From Marinobacterium rhizophilum DSM 18822 (GTDB taxonomy: Bacteria; Pseudomonadota; Gammaproteobacteria; Pseudomonadales; Balneatricaceae), in contig NZ_KB899097.1 of NCBI RefSeq assembly GCF_000378045.1, forward strand, positions 1 to 64,000: 64,000 nt of DNA, written 5' to 3'. Below, piece after piece: positions 7,668 to 15,425 of the stretch. The position numbers were made by a program, and so were the translations under genes. Numbering within the stretch: position 1 is the first letter of the stretch; each line of letters starts with the position of its first letter. Below the pieces are notes generated by a model, which was not told where the DNA came from, did no database searches, and was given only the letters and a program-made list of their open reading frames with translations.

Positions 7668-8900
7668 TCAGACGTACTGACCGGCGGCATCGCCGCACGC
7701 CCAGGCGAACTGGAAATTATGTCCACCCAGGTGGCCGGTAACATCAAGGCACTCGCCAATAAAATACAACCCCGCGACCTTTTTGGCCTCGAAGGTTTTG
7801 GACGAAACCTCGTCGGTGTCGATACCGCCACGGGTGACTTCCGCGGTACGGTAACCTTCGGTGCCGGCGGGCTTGACCACCCAGCGGTGAAAGGCATCGG
7901 CTACCGCGGCGAGCTGGCGGCTGTCGAAGCGGTTGATGGGCCCCTCGAAGGACCACAGGTCACAGAACGTCTGCACGACCCGCTTGTGCATTTGCTGGCC
8001 CAGCAGGGTGCGGATATCGGCCTTGGGACGCTCTTCGCGCTGCTCGCCCAGCCATTGCAGCAGATCAAGTTCCGGAAACAGGTCAATCTCGACTTCAGCA
8101 CCGGGATCCCAGTAGGACGAAATCTGCAGGATGGCCGGACCGCTGAGGCCACGGTGGGTAAACAGCAGGTTCTCAACGAACGCCGTATCCCTGATGGATG
8201 CGCGAATTCGATGCGAGACGCCCGACAACGGCTTGAACACTTCCAGATCCTTGGGCTGCAGCGTAAAGGGCACCAGCGCCGCCTGCAACGGCAACACCTT
8301 CAGGCCAAACTGTTTTGCCGTTTCATAGGCGAACGGTGTAGCGCCGCCGTTGGGGATCGACAGGCCTCCGGTGGCAATCACCAGCGACTGGCACTGCCAG
8401 ATGCCGGCGGATGTCTTGACGCGATAGCCGTCGGCGTTTTTGTCGATACGGTATATCGTACTGTCGGTGCGAATATCCACCCCGGCCCAGTCACATTCGG
8501 TCAGCAGCAGCTGCAATATTTCCTTGCTGGAGACATCGCAGAACAGCTGTCCAAGCGTCTTCTCGTGGTAATCGATACCATGGCGCTCTACCAGTTCGAT
8601 AAAGCGCGCCGCCGGGTAGCGGCTCAGCGCCGACTTGCAAAAATGCGGGTTGGCCGACAGGTAGTTGGAAGGACTGTTGTGTAGATTGGTGAAATTGCAG
8701 CGCCCGCCGCCAGACATCAATATCTTGCGGCCAATCTTGTTGCTGTGTTCGAGCAGCAGCACCGAACGGCCGCGATAACCGGCCGTGGCGGCGCACATCA
8801 AGCCTGCGGCGCCAGCGCCAATGATGATCACATCGCGGGAGAAATCCTGGGAATGCAAAGAGCTTACCTGGCTGTATTGGAAAGGCGCGTATGCTAACAC
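7668..8900 (-). CDS. NAD(P)/FAD-dependent oxidoreductase, BaiN/RdsA (YhiN, HI0933) family
   Basis: 410 residues. The FAD-binding Rossmann motif is VIIIGAGAAGLMCAATAG near residue 25, followed by GRKILMSGGGRCNFTN, the hallmark of the HI0933/YhiN family. The C-terminal FAD segment is GLYFIGECLDVTGHLGGHNFQFAWACG. Length and order fit the family. Proposed activities include flavin-dependent reduction of unsaturated carboxylates; E. coli YhiN has no settled role. The ATG at 8900 gives a ~20-residue leader before the Rossmann strand; later starts are possible. Monocistronic. Confidence 0.9.
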   Translation of the reverse strand: MLAYAPFQYSQVSSLHSQDFSRDVIIIGAGAAGLMCAATAGYRGRSVLLLEHSNKIGRKILMSGGGRCNFTNLHNSPSNYLSANPHFCKSALSRYPAARFIELVERHGIDYHEKTLGQLFCDVSSKEILQLLLTECDWAGVDIRTDSTIYRIDKNADGYRVKTSAGIWQCQSLVIATGGLSIPNGGATPFAYETAKQFGLKVLPLQAALVPFTLQPKDLEVFKPLSGVSHRIRASIRDTAFVENLLFTHRGLSGPAILQISSYWDPGAEVEIDLFPELDLLQWLGEQREERPKADIRTLLGQQMHKRVVQTFCDLWSFEGPINRFDSRQLAAVADAFHRWVVKPAGTEGYRTAEVTRGGIDTDEVSSKTFEAKKVAGLYFIGECLDVTGHLGGHNFQFAWACGDAAGQYV

Positions 8901-8963
8901 AAACCGCCACAGAGGGCCGAGATGGTCATCATCAGGGCCTGGCGTGGCAGGATGGAATCGCCA

Positions 8964-9242
8964 TCAGACGGAATCGGTCTTGGGCGCGGGGACGGGGACG
9001 GGCTTTTTATGGCTCGAGTCGCATAACGGCGGCGTCCCGGTTGCCTTGCACAGACAGAGCCAGACAGCGCCCGTGCGCTCCGCGATAAAAACGACGGGAT
9101 CAATGCCGGTGCCCTGATGGGAACCATCACACCAGGGCTGGGTTTCGGAGCGCCCGCAGGCGCACCAGGTATAGGTCTCGCCTTCTGTCAGTTCGACCTT
9201 GACCGGTGCATTGCCGGCGCGGTGAATCGGTGCATGGGACAT
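8964..9242 (-). CDS. CDGSH iron-sulfur domain protein
   Basis: 92 residues with two zinc-finger-like CDGSH modules: CACGRSETQPWCDGSH near residues 27-42 and CLCKATGTPPLCDSSH near residues 62-77. Each has the C-x-C...C-x-x-x-H ligand set for one 2Fe-2S cluster; the second has CDSSH in place of CDGSH, a known tolerated change in tandem prokaryotic members. Cytoplasmic electron-transfer or cluster-handling role is inferred from the family. Single gene, between the flavoprotein and a small basic protein. Confidence 0.9.
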   Translation of the reverse strand: MSHAPIHRAGNAPVKVELTEGETYTWCACGRSETQPWCDGSHQGTGIDPVVFIAERTGAVWLCLCKATGTPPLCDSSHKKPVPVPAPKTDSV

Positions 9243-9403
9243 GCTCTAGCCTCCGCTTGTCGCAATGCCCTAAAGCTAGCAGTCCACCGATACGAACGCC
9301 AACCGGGCACCGCGGCCTGCAGTAAAAATCGCACGTCGCGGTGCCCCATCTTAATAAGCCGACATGAAAATACCGTTCATTGCGACCTGATACATGGAGG
9401 CAT

Positions 9404-9437
9404 CATTGGGCCTTCCTTTGATAAAGATGGCCCAATG
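9404..9437. repeat. ATTGGGCC/GGCCCAAT intergenic hairpin, copy 1
   Basis: CATTGGGCC (9404-9412) pairs with GGCCCAATG (9429-9437) around a pyrimidine/purine-rich loop that can itself pair (CTTT/AAAG). A second hairpin with the same stem and a similar loop is at 29591-29622. It may be a dispersed repeat. Confidence 0.45.
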
Positions 9438-9440
9438 CAA

Positions 9441-9490
9441 GCCCGTGAAAACCAGCGGATATCGCAAAATATCGCCCGGTTTTCATGGGC
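9441..9490. other. Long imperfect hairpin
   Basis: GCCCGTGAAAACC (9441-9453) pairs with GGTTTTCATGGGC (9478-9490), 13 bp with one G-T wobble, and the interior can form a short second stem (GATATCG/AATATCG). It lies directly next to the 9404-9437 hairpin in a gene-free stretch. Confidence 0.4.
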
Positions 9491-9496
9491 GACCGT

Positions 9497-9520
9497 TAAA
9501 CAGGCAGGGACGCCTGTTTA
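9497..9520 (-). terminator. Hairpin overlapping the stop of the small basic protein
   Basis: TAAACAGGC (9497-9505) pairs with GCCTGTTTA (9512-9520). The right arm contains the stop codon of the gene ending at 9518. For minus-strand RNA it forms a short stem at the 3' end; the U-run is weak. Confidence 0.45.
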
Positions 9521-9865
9521 CTTGTCGGACTGAGCGTCATCTGTGCCCTGCTGCGCCTCAACGCCCGGCTCGGAATCTTGCTCTGCCTTCGGAAGATCGG
9601 CGGCGCTTTTCTCGCGATTCAGGCGGCGGATTTTCTCGGCCAGACGACCGCCGCGCGGTTGCTGCATCTGACGCTGGCGCGCTTCGAGCTCTTCCTTTTC
9701 ACGCTGCTTTTCATACACGGACTTCTGCTGCTTGCGCTTTTCCAGTGAACGCTTCTTGCGGCTCTCGTAACTATCAGGGTCAGCCAGCTTTTCGCTGCGC
9801 CTGGGTGCAGATTCACCCCACTCGATACGGTTGGCATCGGAGCGTTTCTTTTTTAAACGTGTCAT
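9518..9865 (-). CDS. Small highly charged protein, unknown function
   Basis: 115 residues, very rich in Lys, Arg, Glu and Gln, with no hydrophobic core; the middle (about residues 35-85) is predicted coiled coil or extended helix, and the tail is acidic (SEPGVEAQQGTDDAQSDK). No domain is recognised. The start ATG overlaps the stop of the YlqF/RbgA-like GTPase by four bases (ATGA), so they are co-translated. A basic, low-complexity partner of a ribosome-assembly GTPase suggests RNA or ribosome association; this is inference. Confidence 0.75.
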   Translation of the reverse strand: MTRLKKKRSDANRIEWGESAPRRSEKLADPDSYESRKKRSLEKRKQQKSVYEKQREKEELEARQRQMQQPRGGRLAEKIRRLNREKSAADLPKAEQDSEPGVEAQQGTDDAQSDK

Positions 9866-10773
9866 GTCGGATCCTGCTGTTGCTCATCTTCTGCCGCCAG
9901 CCGTTCAGCTTCTTCCAAAGCGGCCTGACGTCGTTTCTCATCCCACTCAGCGACGGTCTCGAAACTGATGCGTCCGAGCTTGCCGCCACGTAACTCCATT
10001 AACAGTATCTCCGATGCCTTGTGCCGATCGACAATGCCGCCGGGTTTCAGGCATCCCCGCTTGCGCCCGATCTGCTCAAGCAGCTCGTCCGCAATCTCGG
10101 CCAACGTCGTCAGCCTGTATCGTTCCATCAGGCGCTGCGGATACGATGCCAGCATAAAGCCGGCCGCAAACAGCGCCACATCTTCCAACTCAATTGCAGT
10201 ATCACGGATTGCACCGCTGGCCGCCAAACGGTAGCCCGAATCAGGGTCAACTATTTTCGGCCAGAGGATGCCCGGAGTATCCGACAACGCCATGCCACCT
10301 TGCATCATGAAGCGCTGCTGGTGCCGCGTGACCGCCGGTGTATTGCCCACCTTGGCAATGCGCTTGCCCACCAGCGCATTGATCAGGGTGGACTTGCCGA
10401 CGTTGGGGATCCCCATGATCATGGCACGTACCGGCCGCCCCTGGGCGACACGGGAAGGCACCAGCTGCTTGCACAGTTCAGGCAGTCGCTTGATCAGCTT
10501 GCGATTCTCATTATCCAGCGCCAGAGCCTGCACACCGTCCATGGCATTGAAAAACGCGAGCCACTGAGCCGTTACATCCGGGTCGGCGAGATCCGACTTG
10601 TTCAGCAGCTTGATCACAGGCTTGCCCTTGCGCAAAGAGTCCACCAGCGGATTCTCGCTCGACTGGGGCAGGCGGGCATCCAGCACCTCGATCACCACAT
10701 CGATCTCGTCCATGGTCTTGGCGATCTCTTTGCGTGCCTTGTGCATGTGTCCCGGAAACCAATTAATGCTCAT
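9862..10773 (-). CDS. ylqF: Ribosome biogenesis GTPase YlqF/RbgA
   Basis: 303 residues, circularly permuted GTPase. The G-motifs appear in the permuted order: G4 NKSD near residue 58, G1 GIPNVGKST near residue 125, and G3 DTPG near residue 170. The N-terminus INWFPGHMHKARKEI is the family signature. The C-terminal domain (about 200-285) binds rRNA; in Bacillus subtilis RbgA promotes late 50S assembly. A Glu/Gln/Asp-rich tail follows. Co-translated with the basic 115-residue protein downstream. Confidence 0.93.
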   Translation of the reverse strand: MSINWFPGHMHKARKEIAKTMDEIDVVIEVLDARLPQSSENPLVDSLRKGKPVIKLLNKSDLADPDVTAQWLAFFNAMDGVQALALDNENRKLIKRLPELCKQLVPSRVAQGRPVRAMIMGIPNVGKSTLINALVGKRIAKVGNTPAVTRHQQRFMMQGGMALSDTPGILWPKIVDPDSGYRLAASGAIRDTAIELEDVALFAAGFMLASYPQRLMERYRLTTLAEIADELLEQIGRKRGCLKPGGIVDRHKASEILLMELRGGKLGRISFETVAEWDEKRRQAALEEAERLAAEDEQQQDPT

Positions 10774-10920
10774 CTTTACCCTGCCCTGTTCGAAGGCCGC
10801 CTATTATAGCGTTGTGGCGCCAAAGGGATACTCCTGTGACCCCTATCAGGCCTATCCGCAAATGCCTTTTTGCGTATACACTTGATGGTCGTAATTCAAT
10901 AACAGGGAGATGGCGGGAAA

Positions 10921-12147
10921 ATGGACAATAACCCCGATGATCAGTGCCTGCTTGTGGCCCGCCAGCCAATTTTCGATCAGCATCAGAAAGTCGTGGCCTA
11001 CGAACTGCTGTACAGGACCGATAACGAGGGCGCCGGCGCTACACGGCTCGAAGGATCGGCCCCCAATGGCGATATCATCCTCAACATTTATACCAGCATT
11101 TCCGATGCCGGCGCGGTTCGGCGCGTACCGGCATTTGTACCGGTAAGCCGCGCACTGCTGCTGTCCGGCTATTTCCCCGATCTTCCCAGCAAACAGGTCG
11201 TTATCGAACTCGAACCCGGCACTGATCCGGACCCGGACTATGAACGCGTGGCGCTCAAGCTGGTCAAGGACGGTTATCGCCTGGCGCTGTGCAATTTCAG
11301 TTACGGCCCACAGCACGATAACCTGCTGCGGGCCGCCCAGATCGTCAAACTGGATGTACGCAAGTTTGACGAGGCGCAACTCGATCAGCAGATGCGGCTG
11401 ATGACCCCGTTCAAGCTGGCTTTCCTGGCCGAGGGCATCGACAGTTTCGATCAGCTCGAGCGCTGCATCGATATGGGTTTCAAGCTCTACCAGGGCAGCT
11501 TCCTCAGCAAGCCCAAGCTGCTGCAGGAGCGCCGCGTCAGCGCCAAGCAGTTCACCCTGCTGCAACTGATTCAGGAACTGCAAGAGCCCTCGACCACGCC
11601 GGAGAAACTGGAAGCGCTGATCATCCGCGACCCGGTACTGACCTTCAAGCTCCTGCGCATCGTCAACTCCGCCGCCTATGCTCTGGTGCGCAAGGTGGAG
11701 TCCATTGCCCAGGCGGTCGTGCTGCTGGGCCTTGAACAGGTCAAAAAGTGGGCCACCCTGATTGCCATGTCCGCCAACAAGGACAAGCCCGAAGAGCTGT
11801 CCCGCGTGCTGCTGATTCGCGGACGCATGTGCGAACTGGTGGCAGTCACCCAGCGCAGGCCGGCACCGAACAGCTATTTCATGGCCGGCATGATGTCCGG
11901 CTTGCACGCCATGCTGGATATCCAGCAGGAATCCATGCTGTCCCAGGTTCCGCTGGGAGATGACGTCAAGGCGGCCATTCGCAGCGGCGAAGGGCCCATT
12001 GGCGAAGTACTTAACAATGTCATCAACTATGAAAACGGTGACTGGGACCGCCTGCCGGTGGACTTCAACAGCGCCGTCTACGACTGGGCCTACCGGGCCA
12101 GCCTGCAATGGACACAGGAATCCATGCAAGCCATCCACGAGGACTGA
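10921..12147 (+). CDS. EAL-HDOD two-domain signalling protein (YuxH type)
   Basis: 408 residues. Residues ~10-200 are a degenerate EAL domain (LLVARQPIFDQHQKVVAYELLYR opens it; the motif is ELEPG in place of a true EAL, and FLAEGID follows), and ~205-390 an HDOD domain (LEALIIRDPVLTFKLLRIVNSAAY). Catalytic metal ligands of c-di-GMP phosphodiesterases are not conserved, so it is likely a non-catalytic c-di-GMP or protein-interaction module. Family members act in motility and surface behaviour. Transcribed alone from the region divergent from ylqF. Confidence 0.9.
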   Translation: MDNNPDDQCLLVARQPIFDQHQKVVAYELLYRTDNEGAGATRLEGSAPNGDIILNIYTSISDAGAVRRVPAFVPVSRALLLSGYFPDLPSKQVVIELEPGTDPDPDYERVALKLVKDGYRLALCNFSYGPQHDNLLRAAQIVKLDVRKFDEAQLDQQMRLMTPFKLAFLAEGIDSFDQLERCIDMGFKLYQGSFLSKPKLLQERRVSAKQFTLLQLIQELQEPSTTPEKLEALIIRDPVLTFKLLRIVNSAAYALVRKVESIAQAVVLLGLEQVKKWATLIAMSANKDKPEELSRVLLIRGRMCELVAVTQRRPAPNSYFMAGMMSGLHAMLDIQQESMLSQVPLGDDVKAAIRSGEGPIGEVLNNVINYENGDWDRLPVDFNSAVYDWAYRASLQWTQESMQAIHED

Positions 12148-12207
12148 CAACCCGCCTGCATCATCGTCCAGATAGCCGTTACATACATCACCTAATGGAG
12201 CAACACT

Positions 12208-12642
12208 ATGAGCCAGGCCCACGGCCTTTACATCGAAGATCTGGAATTAGGCCAGAGCGCATCGGTTCTCAAAACAGTCAGCGACCGTGATATCCGCCTG
12301 TTTGCAGAGATCACCGGCGATACCAACCCGGTACACCTGGACGAGGAATTCGCCGCGCAGACCCAGTTCAAGACCCGCATCGCCCACGGCATATTCAGTG
12401 CAGGCCTAATATCCGCGGTGATCGGTACGCATTTGCCAGGCCCGGGTGCCGTCTATCTGGATCAGAGCCTCAAATTCCGCCTGCCGATCTATCTTGGCGA
12501 TGAAGTCGAAACCCGCGTCACCATAACCGATATCAATCTGCGCCGTGGCCGTGTCACCCTTAGCACCGAATGCTTTGTGGCAGGCAAGCGCGTAACCCAG
12601 GGCGAAGCCGTGGTCATGGTCGACAAGAAGCCCGCTGTGTGA
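12208..12642 (+). CDS. MaoC-family (R)-specific enoyl-CoA hydratase
   Basis: 144 residues, one hot-dog domain. The hydratase motif is FAEITGDTNPVHLDEEFA near residue 30, giving the catalytic Asp and His (GDTNPVHLD), and RIAHGIFSAGLISAVIG follows. Length and motif match PhaJ-type enzymes that turn trans-2-enoyl-CoA into (R)-3-hydroxyacyl-CoA, a link from beta-oxidation to polyhydroxyalkanoate. No PHA synthase is in the window, so the polymer link is open. Eleven bases separate it from the hydrolase downstream, probably one operon. Confidence 0.88.
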   Translation: MSQAHGLYIEDLELGQSASVLKTVSDRDIRLFAEITGDTNPVHLDEEFAAQTQFKTRIAHGIFSAGLISAVIGTHLPGPGAVYLDQSLKFRLPIYLGDEVETRVTITDINLRRGRVTLSTECFVAGKRVTQGEAVVMVDKKPAV

Positions 12643-12653
12643 GGTAAGGCCCC

Positions 12654-13199
12654 ATGCTGATTCAGCCCGACAAATCCCTGCTGCTGGTCATCGACGTTCA
12701 GGACAAGCTGCTGCCGGCAGTTGAGGCACCGCAACAACTGCAAGAACACTGCCGCTGGCTCCTGGAGATCGCGACCTTCCTCAAGGTGCCGGTACTCTGC
12801 ACCGAGCAGTATCCCAAAGGCATCGGGCATACCGATGCGCGCCTGCGAGAACTTGTTCCGGCTGACGCCATTGTGGAAAAAAACCATTTTTCCTGCATGT
12901 CAGAACCGGCCTGCAGCGCTGCGATCAATGCACGCCAGCCGGATCAGGTGATATTAATTGGCATTGAGGCCCATGTCTGCGTACTGCAAAGCGCCCTCGA
13001 GCTGCGTCAGCAGGGGCGCGAGGTCTATGTCGTGGCCGACTGCATTGCATCGCGCAACCCCCAGGACAAGGCCCTGGCCATTGAACGCATGCGCCAGGCG
13101 GGCGTGCACATTGTAAGCCGGGAAATGGTGGCGTTCGAGTGGATGCAAAAAGCCGGCACCGACAGCTTTCGGCATATCAGCCGCAACTACCTGCGCTAA
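12654..13199 (+). CDS. Isochorismatase-family cysteine hydrolase (YcaC-like)
   Basis: 181 residues. The Asp-Lys-Cys triad is visible: Asp in LLVIDVQDK (residue ~14), Lys in IVEKNHFSC (residue ~81), and Cys in GIEAHVCVLQS (residue ~108). The cis-peptide region is at GIEAH. Members hydrolyse amides or vinyl ethers; the substrate is unknown. GAGGTAAGG precedes the ATG. Confidence 0.88.
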   Translation: MLIQPDKSLLLVIDVQDKLLPAVEAPQQLQEHCRWLLEIATFLKVPVLCTEQYPKGIGHTDARLRELVPADAIVEKNHFSCMSEPACSAAINARQPDQVILIGIEAHVCVLQSALELRQQGREVYVVADCIASRNPQDKALAIERMRQAGVHIVSREMVAFEWMQKAGTDSFRHISRNYLR

Positions 13200-13256
13200 A
13201 GCCGAAACACACCCGTGCTTTGGCATCTCGCCGGCACGGGCCTTATACATGTTGCG

Positions 13257-15212
13257 TTAACCCGGCACTCGGGCGACATGGCGCACAAAGTCCTCTGCCC
13301 CCATCACCCCCACCACCGTCAGCTGCGGCGCCAGGGTACCATCGGCGCCGTAGAACAACAGCGCCGGCGGACCCATGACACCGTATTCGCGGCTAAGCGC
13401 CTGTGCCGCCTCGTCATTGGCGGTGACATCCACCCTGATCAGCTGATACCCGGCCAGTGCCTGGTGTACACCGGCATCGTTGAACGTCACGTATTCCAGT
13501 TCGTAGCAGGACACACACCATTCAGCGAAAAAATCCAGCATCACCGGCTGGCCATTGCGCCGCGCCTGCTCCAGCAATGGCTGCAACTGTTCCATGGACG
13601 TCACCTTTTGAAACGCCAATCCCTGAGCGAGCGCAGGTTTTGCACTTGCCAGTCCCTGCAACGGATACACCAGGCTGCGACTGCCGGCAAACAGGCCCAC
13701 CATGAGCGCGATACCGTACACCAGCAGTAAAAGCCCGACCCCCTTCCAGAGCCGGTGCCAGCCGTCATGCACATCGGGCAGACGGTCCAGGGCATTCATG
13801 TAGACCGCAGAGACAATCAGTACGATCGCCGTGAGCGCCATGGTCATCTGATCCGCCACGATGCGATCCAGCATCCAGATGGCCATGAGCAGCAGCAACA
13901 CACCAAAGCCGGCCTTGACCGAGGCCATCCAGGCACCGGTTCTGGGCAGCAATTTGCCGGCCGAAGCACCAATCAGCAACAGCGGGAACCCCATGCCCAG
14001 ACTCAGGAAGAACAGCGCCAGGCCGCCCAGCACCGGATCACCGGTCTGGCCAATGTAGATCAGGGCGCCCGCCAGCGGTGCTGCCATGCAGGGACCCACA
14101 ATCAACGCCGACAACAACCCCATCAGCGCCACACCGTGCAGGCTGCCCGGCTTGCCGCTATTGCTGGCGCGCGTCAAACGCGTTTGCCAGCGAGCCGGCA
14201 CCTGCAGTTCGTAAAAGCCAAACATCGACAGGGCTAGCAGGACGAAAATGGCCGCGAAGATGGAGACGATCCAGGGATTCTGGAAAGCCGCCGGGATATT
14301 GGCGCCAAAAAGACCCGCCAGAATACCCGCCAGCGTGTAGGTGGCGGCTACCGCGAGCACATACACCAGTGACAGGCTAAATGCGCGCCCCGTGGTCATA
14401 CGCGCGCCATGACCGGCGATGATGCTGGAAATAATGGGGATCATCGGGAACACGCAGGGCGTGAACGCCAGCGCCAGCCCAGCCAGAAAGAAGGCCCCCA
14501 GGGTGACCACGAGGCTGGCGTCTCGCAGCAGTGCGGCGAAACGGTCCTGCTCACTGACCGGCATATCAAGCGCGCTGCCGGTGGCCGCGTAGCGCGTAAT
14601 GGCGGGCGCAGGGATAGCGTCTGCAGCACCGCCATCAGCATCAACAGAACTATCGACAGGCGCCTCGGCACCCTTGGGCGCCGATTGCACAGGTTCTTGT
14701 CCAGCAACAGGTGCGGCAGATGCATCGGCCAGTACGGCGATATCTTTCAGACTGATGTCACGGGTCACGGGCGGATAACAGATCCCCCCCTCCCAACAGC
14801 CCTGATAGGTGACCGCCAGGGTATCGTCGGTATTGGCTCCCACCCGGCTGGCCAGTTGCAGCTCGATTTCGGCAAACTCGTGGTACACCCAGACCTTGCC
14901 AAACAGCGGGTCGTCCTTTTCCTCTGCCGGGGCGTTAATGCGTTCCACCACCTCGGAACGCTGGCCACTCGTGTTGAAGGCCATGCGATCGCGGTACAGG
15001 TAGTAATCCGGCGCGATGGTCCACAACAGCTTGACCCGGCCGTCGCCCAACTGTTCTGCATCGAGCTTGAAGGCCTCGTCGACCTGCAGCGGCCCATCGG
15101 GCGCGGCAAACGGGTTCTTGTCGAACAGACCCGCCTGCACCGTAAAGCCCAGCGGCAACAGCAGCATAAACCACAGACAGCGACGTACTAACACAGAGAA
15201 GTAACAGTGCAC
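13257..15212 (-). CDS. dsbD: Thiol:disulfide interchange protein DsbD
   Basis: About 651 residues. Order: signal peptide (RRCLWFMLLLPLGF), periplasmic DsbD-alpha with CWEGGICYPP, an eight-helix membrane domain with the reactive cysteines FTPCVFPMIP and VGPCMAAPLAGA, and a C-terminal thioredoxin domain with WCVSCYELEY. It carries electrons from cytoplasmic thioredoxin to periplasmic partners such as DsbC and CcmG. The reading frame runs on to 15305, but that extra N-terminus is not signal-like. GTG 15212 is chosen; GTG 15194 (VLVRR) or ATG 15167 are alternatives. It is divergent from DAHP synthase. Confidence 0.92.
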   Translation of the reverse strand: MHCYFSVLVRRCLWFMLLLPLGFTVQAGLFDKNPFAAPDGPLQVDEAFKLDAEQLGDGRVKLLWTIAPDYYLYRDRMAFNTSGQRSEVVERINAPAEEKDDPLFGKVWVYHEFAEIELQLASRVGANTDDTLAVTYQGCWEGGICYPPVTRDISLKDIAVLADASAAPVAGQEPVQSAPKGAEAPVDSSVDADGGAADAIPAPAITRYAATGSALDMPVSEQDRFAALLRDASLVVTLGAFFLAGLALAFTPCVFPMIPIISSIIAGHGARMTTGRAFSLSLVYVLAVAATYTLAGILAGLFGANIPAAFQNPWIVSIFAAIFVLLALSMFGFYELQVPARWQTRLTRASNSGKPGSLHGVALMGLLSALIVGPCMAAPLAGALIYIGQTGDPVLGGLALFFLSLGMGFPLLLIGASAGKLLPRTGAWMASVKAGFGVLLLLMAIWMLDRIVADQMTMALTAIVLIVSAVYMNALDRLPDVHDGWHRLWKGVGLLLLVYGIALMVGLFAGSRSLVYPLQGLASAKPALAQGLAFQKVTSMEQLQPLLEQARRNGQPVMLDFFAEWCVSCYELEYVTFNDAGVHQALAGYQLIRVDVTANDEAAQALSREYGVMGPPALLFYGADGTLAPQLTVVGVMGAEDFVRHVARVPG

Positions 15213-15325
15213 GGGATTCCAGATTCCACAGATTGATCCAAATGGCAGCCAATAGACCACACTGGCGCCTGCGAGTTCGCATCCAATACCGGAGCTGTGC
15301 CCCATATTGTATCATTGCCCAGTAA

Positions 15326-15355
15326 CAGGAGCCCGTTTGGGCTTATAACCTCCTG
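15326..15355 (+). promoter_or_regulatory. Leader hairpin upstream of DAHP synthase
   Basis: CAGGAG (15326-15331) pairs with CTCCTG (15350-15355), and GCCC/GGGC form an inner stem. It lies ~70 bases before the ATG, where a leader structure could regulate the gene. No Phe/Tyr/Trp-rich leader peptide was found, so attenuation is not supported. Confidence 0.3.
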
Positions 15356-15425
15356 ATTTATGTGTTAAAAAGATTCGCCAAGATGCAATAAAAGAAGCAG
15401 CATGCCGCTGTTGCAGGGAAATACC

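Noticed and set aside
7719-8684. A 321-codon plus-strand open frame
   Set aside because: Antisense to the BaiN-like flavoprotein with intact FAD motifs; GC-rich third-position effect explains it.
10852-12222. A 456-codon minus-strand open frame
   Set aside because: Complete antisense shadow of the EAL-HDOD gene, rich in His and Gln without a domain.
15402-15425. Upstream start for DAHP synthase at 15402
   Set aside because: It lies inside a weak hairpin with no ribosome site; ATG 15426 has GGGAA at normal spacing.
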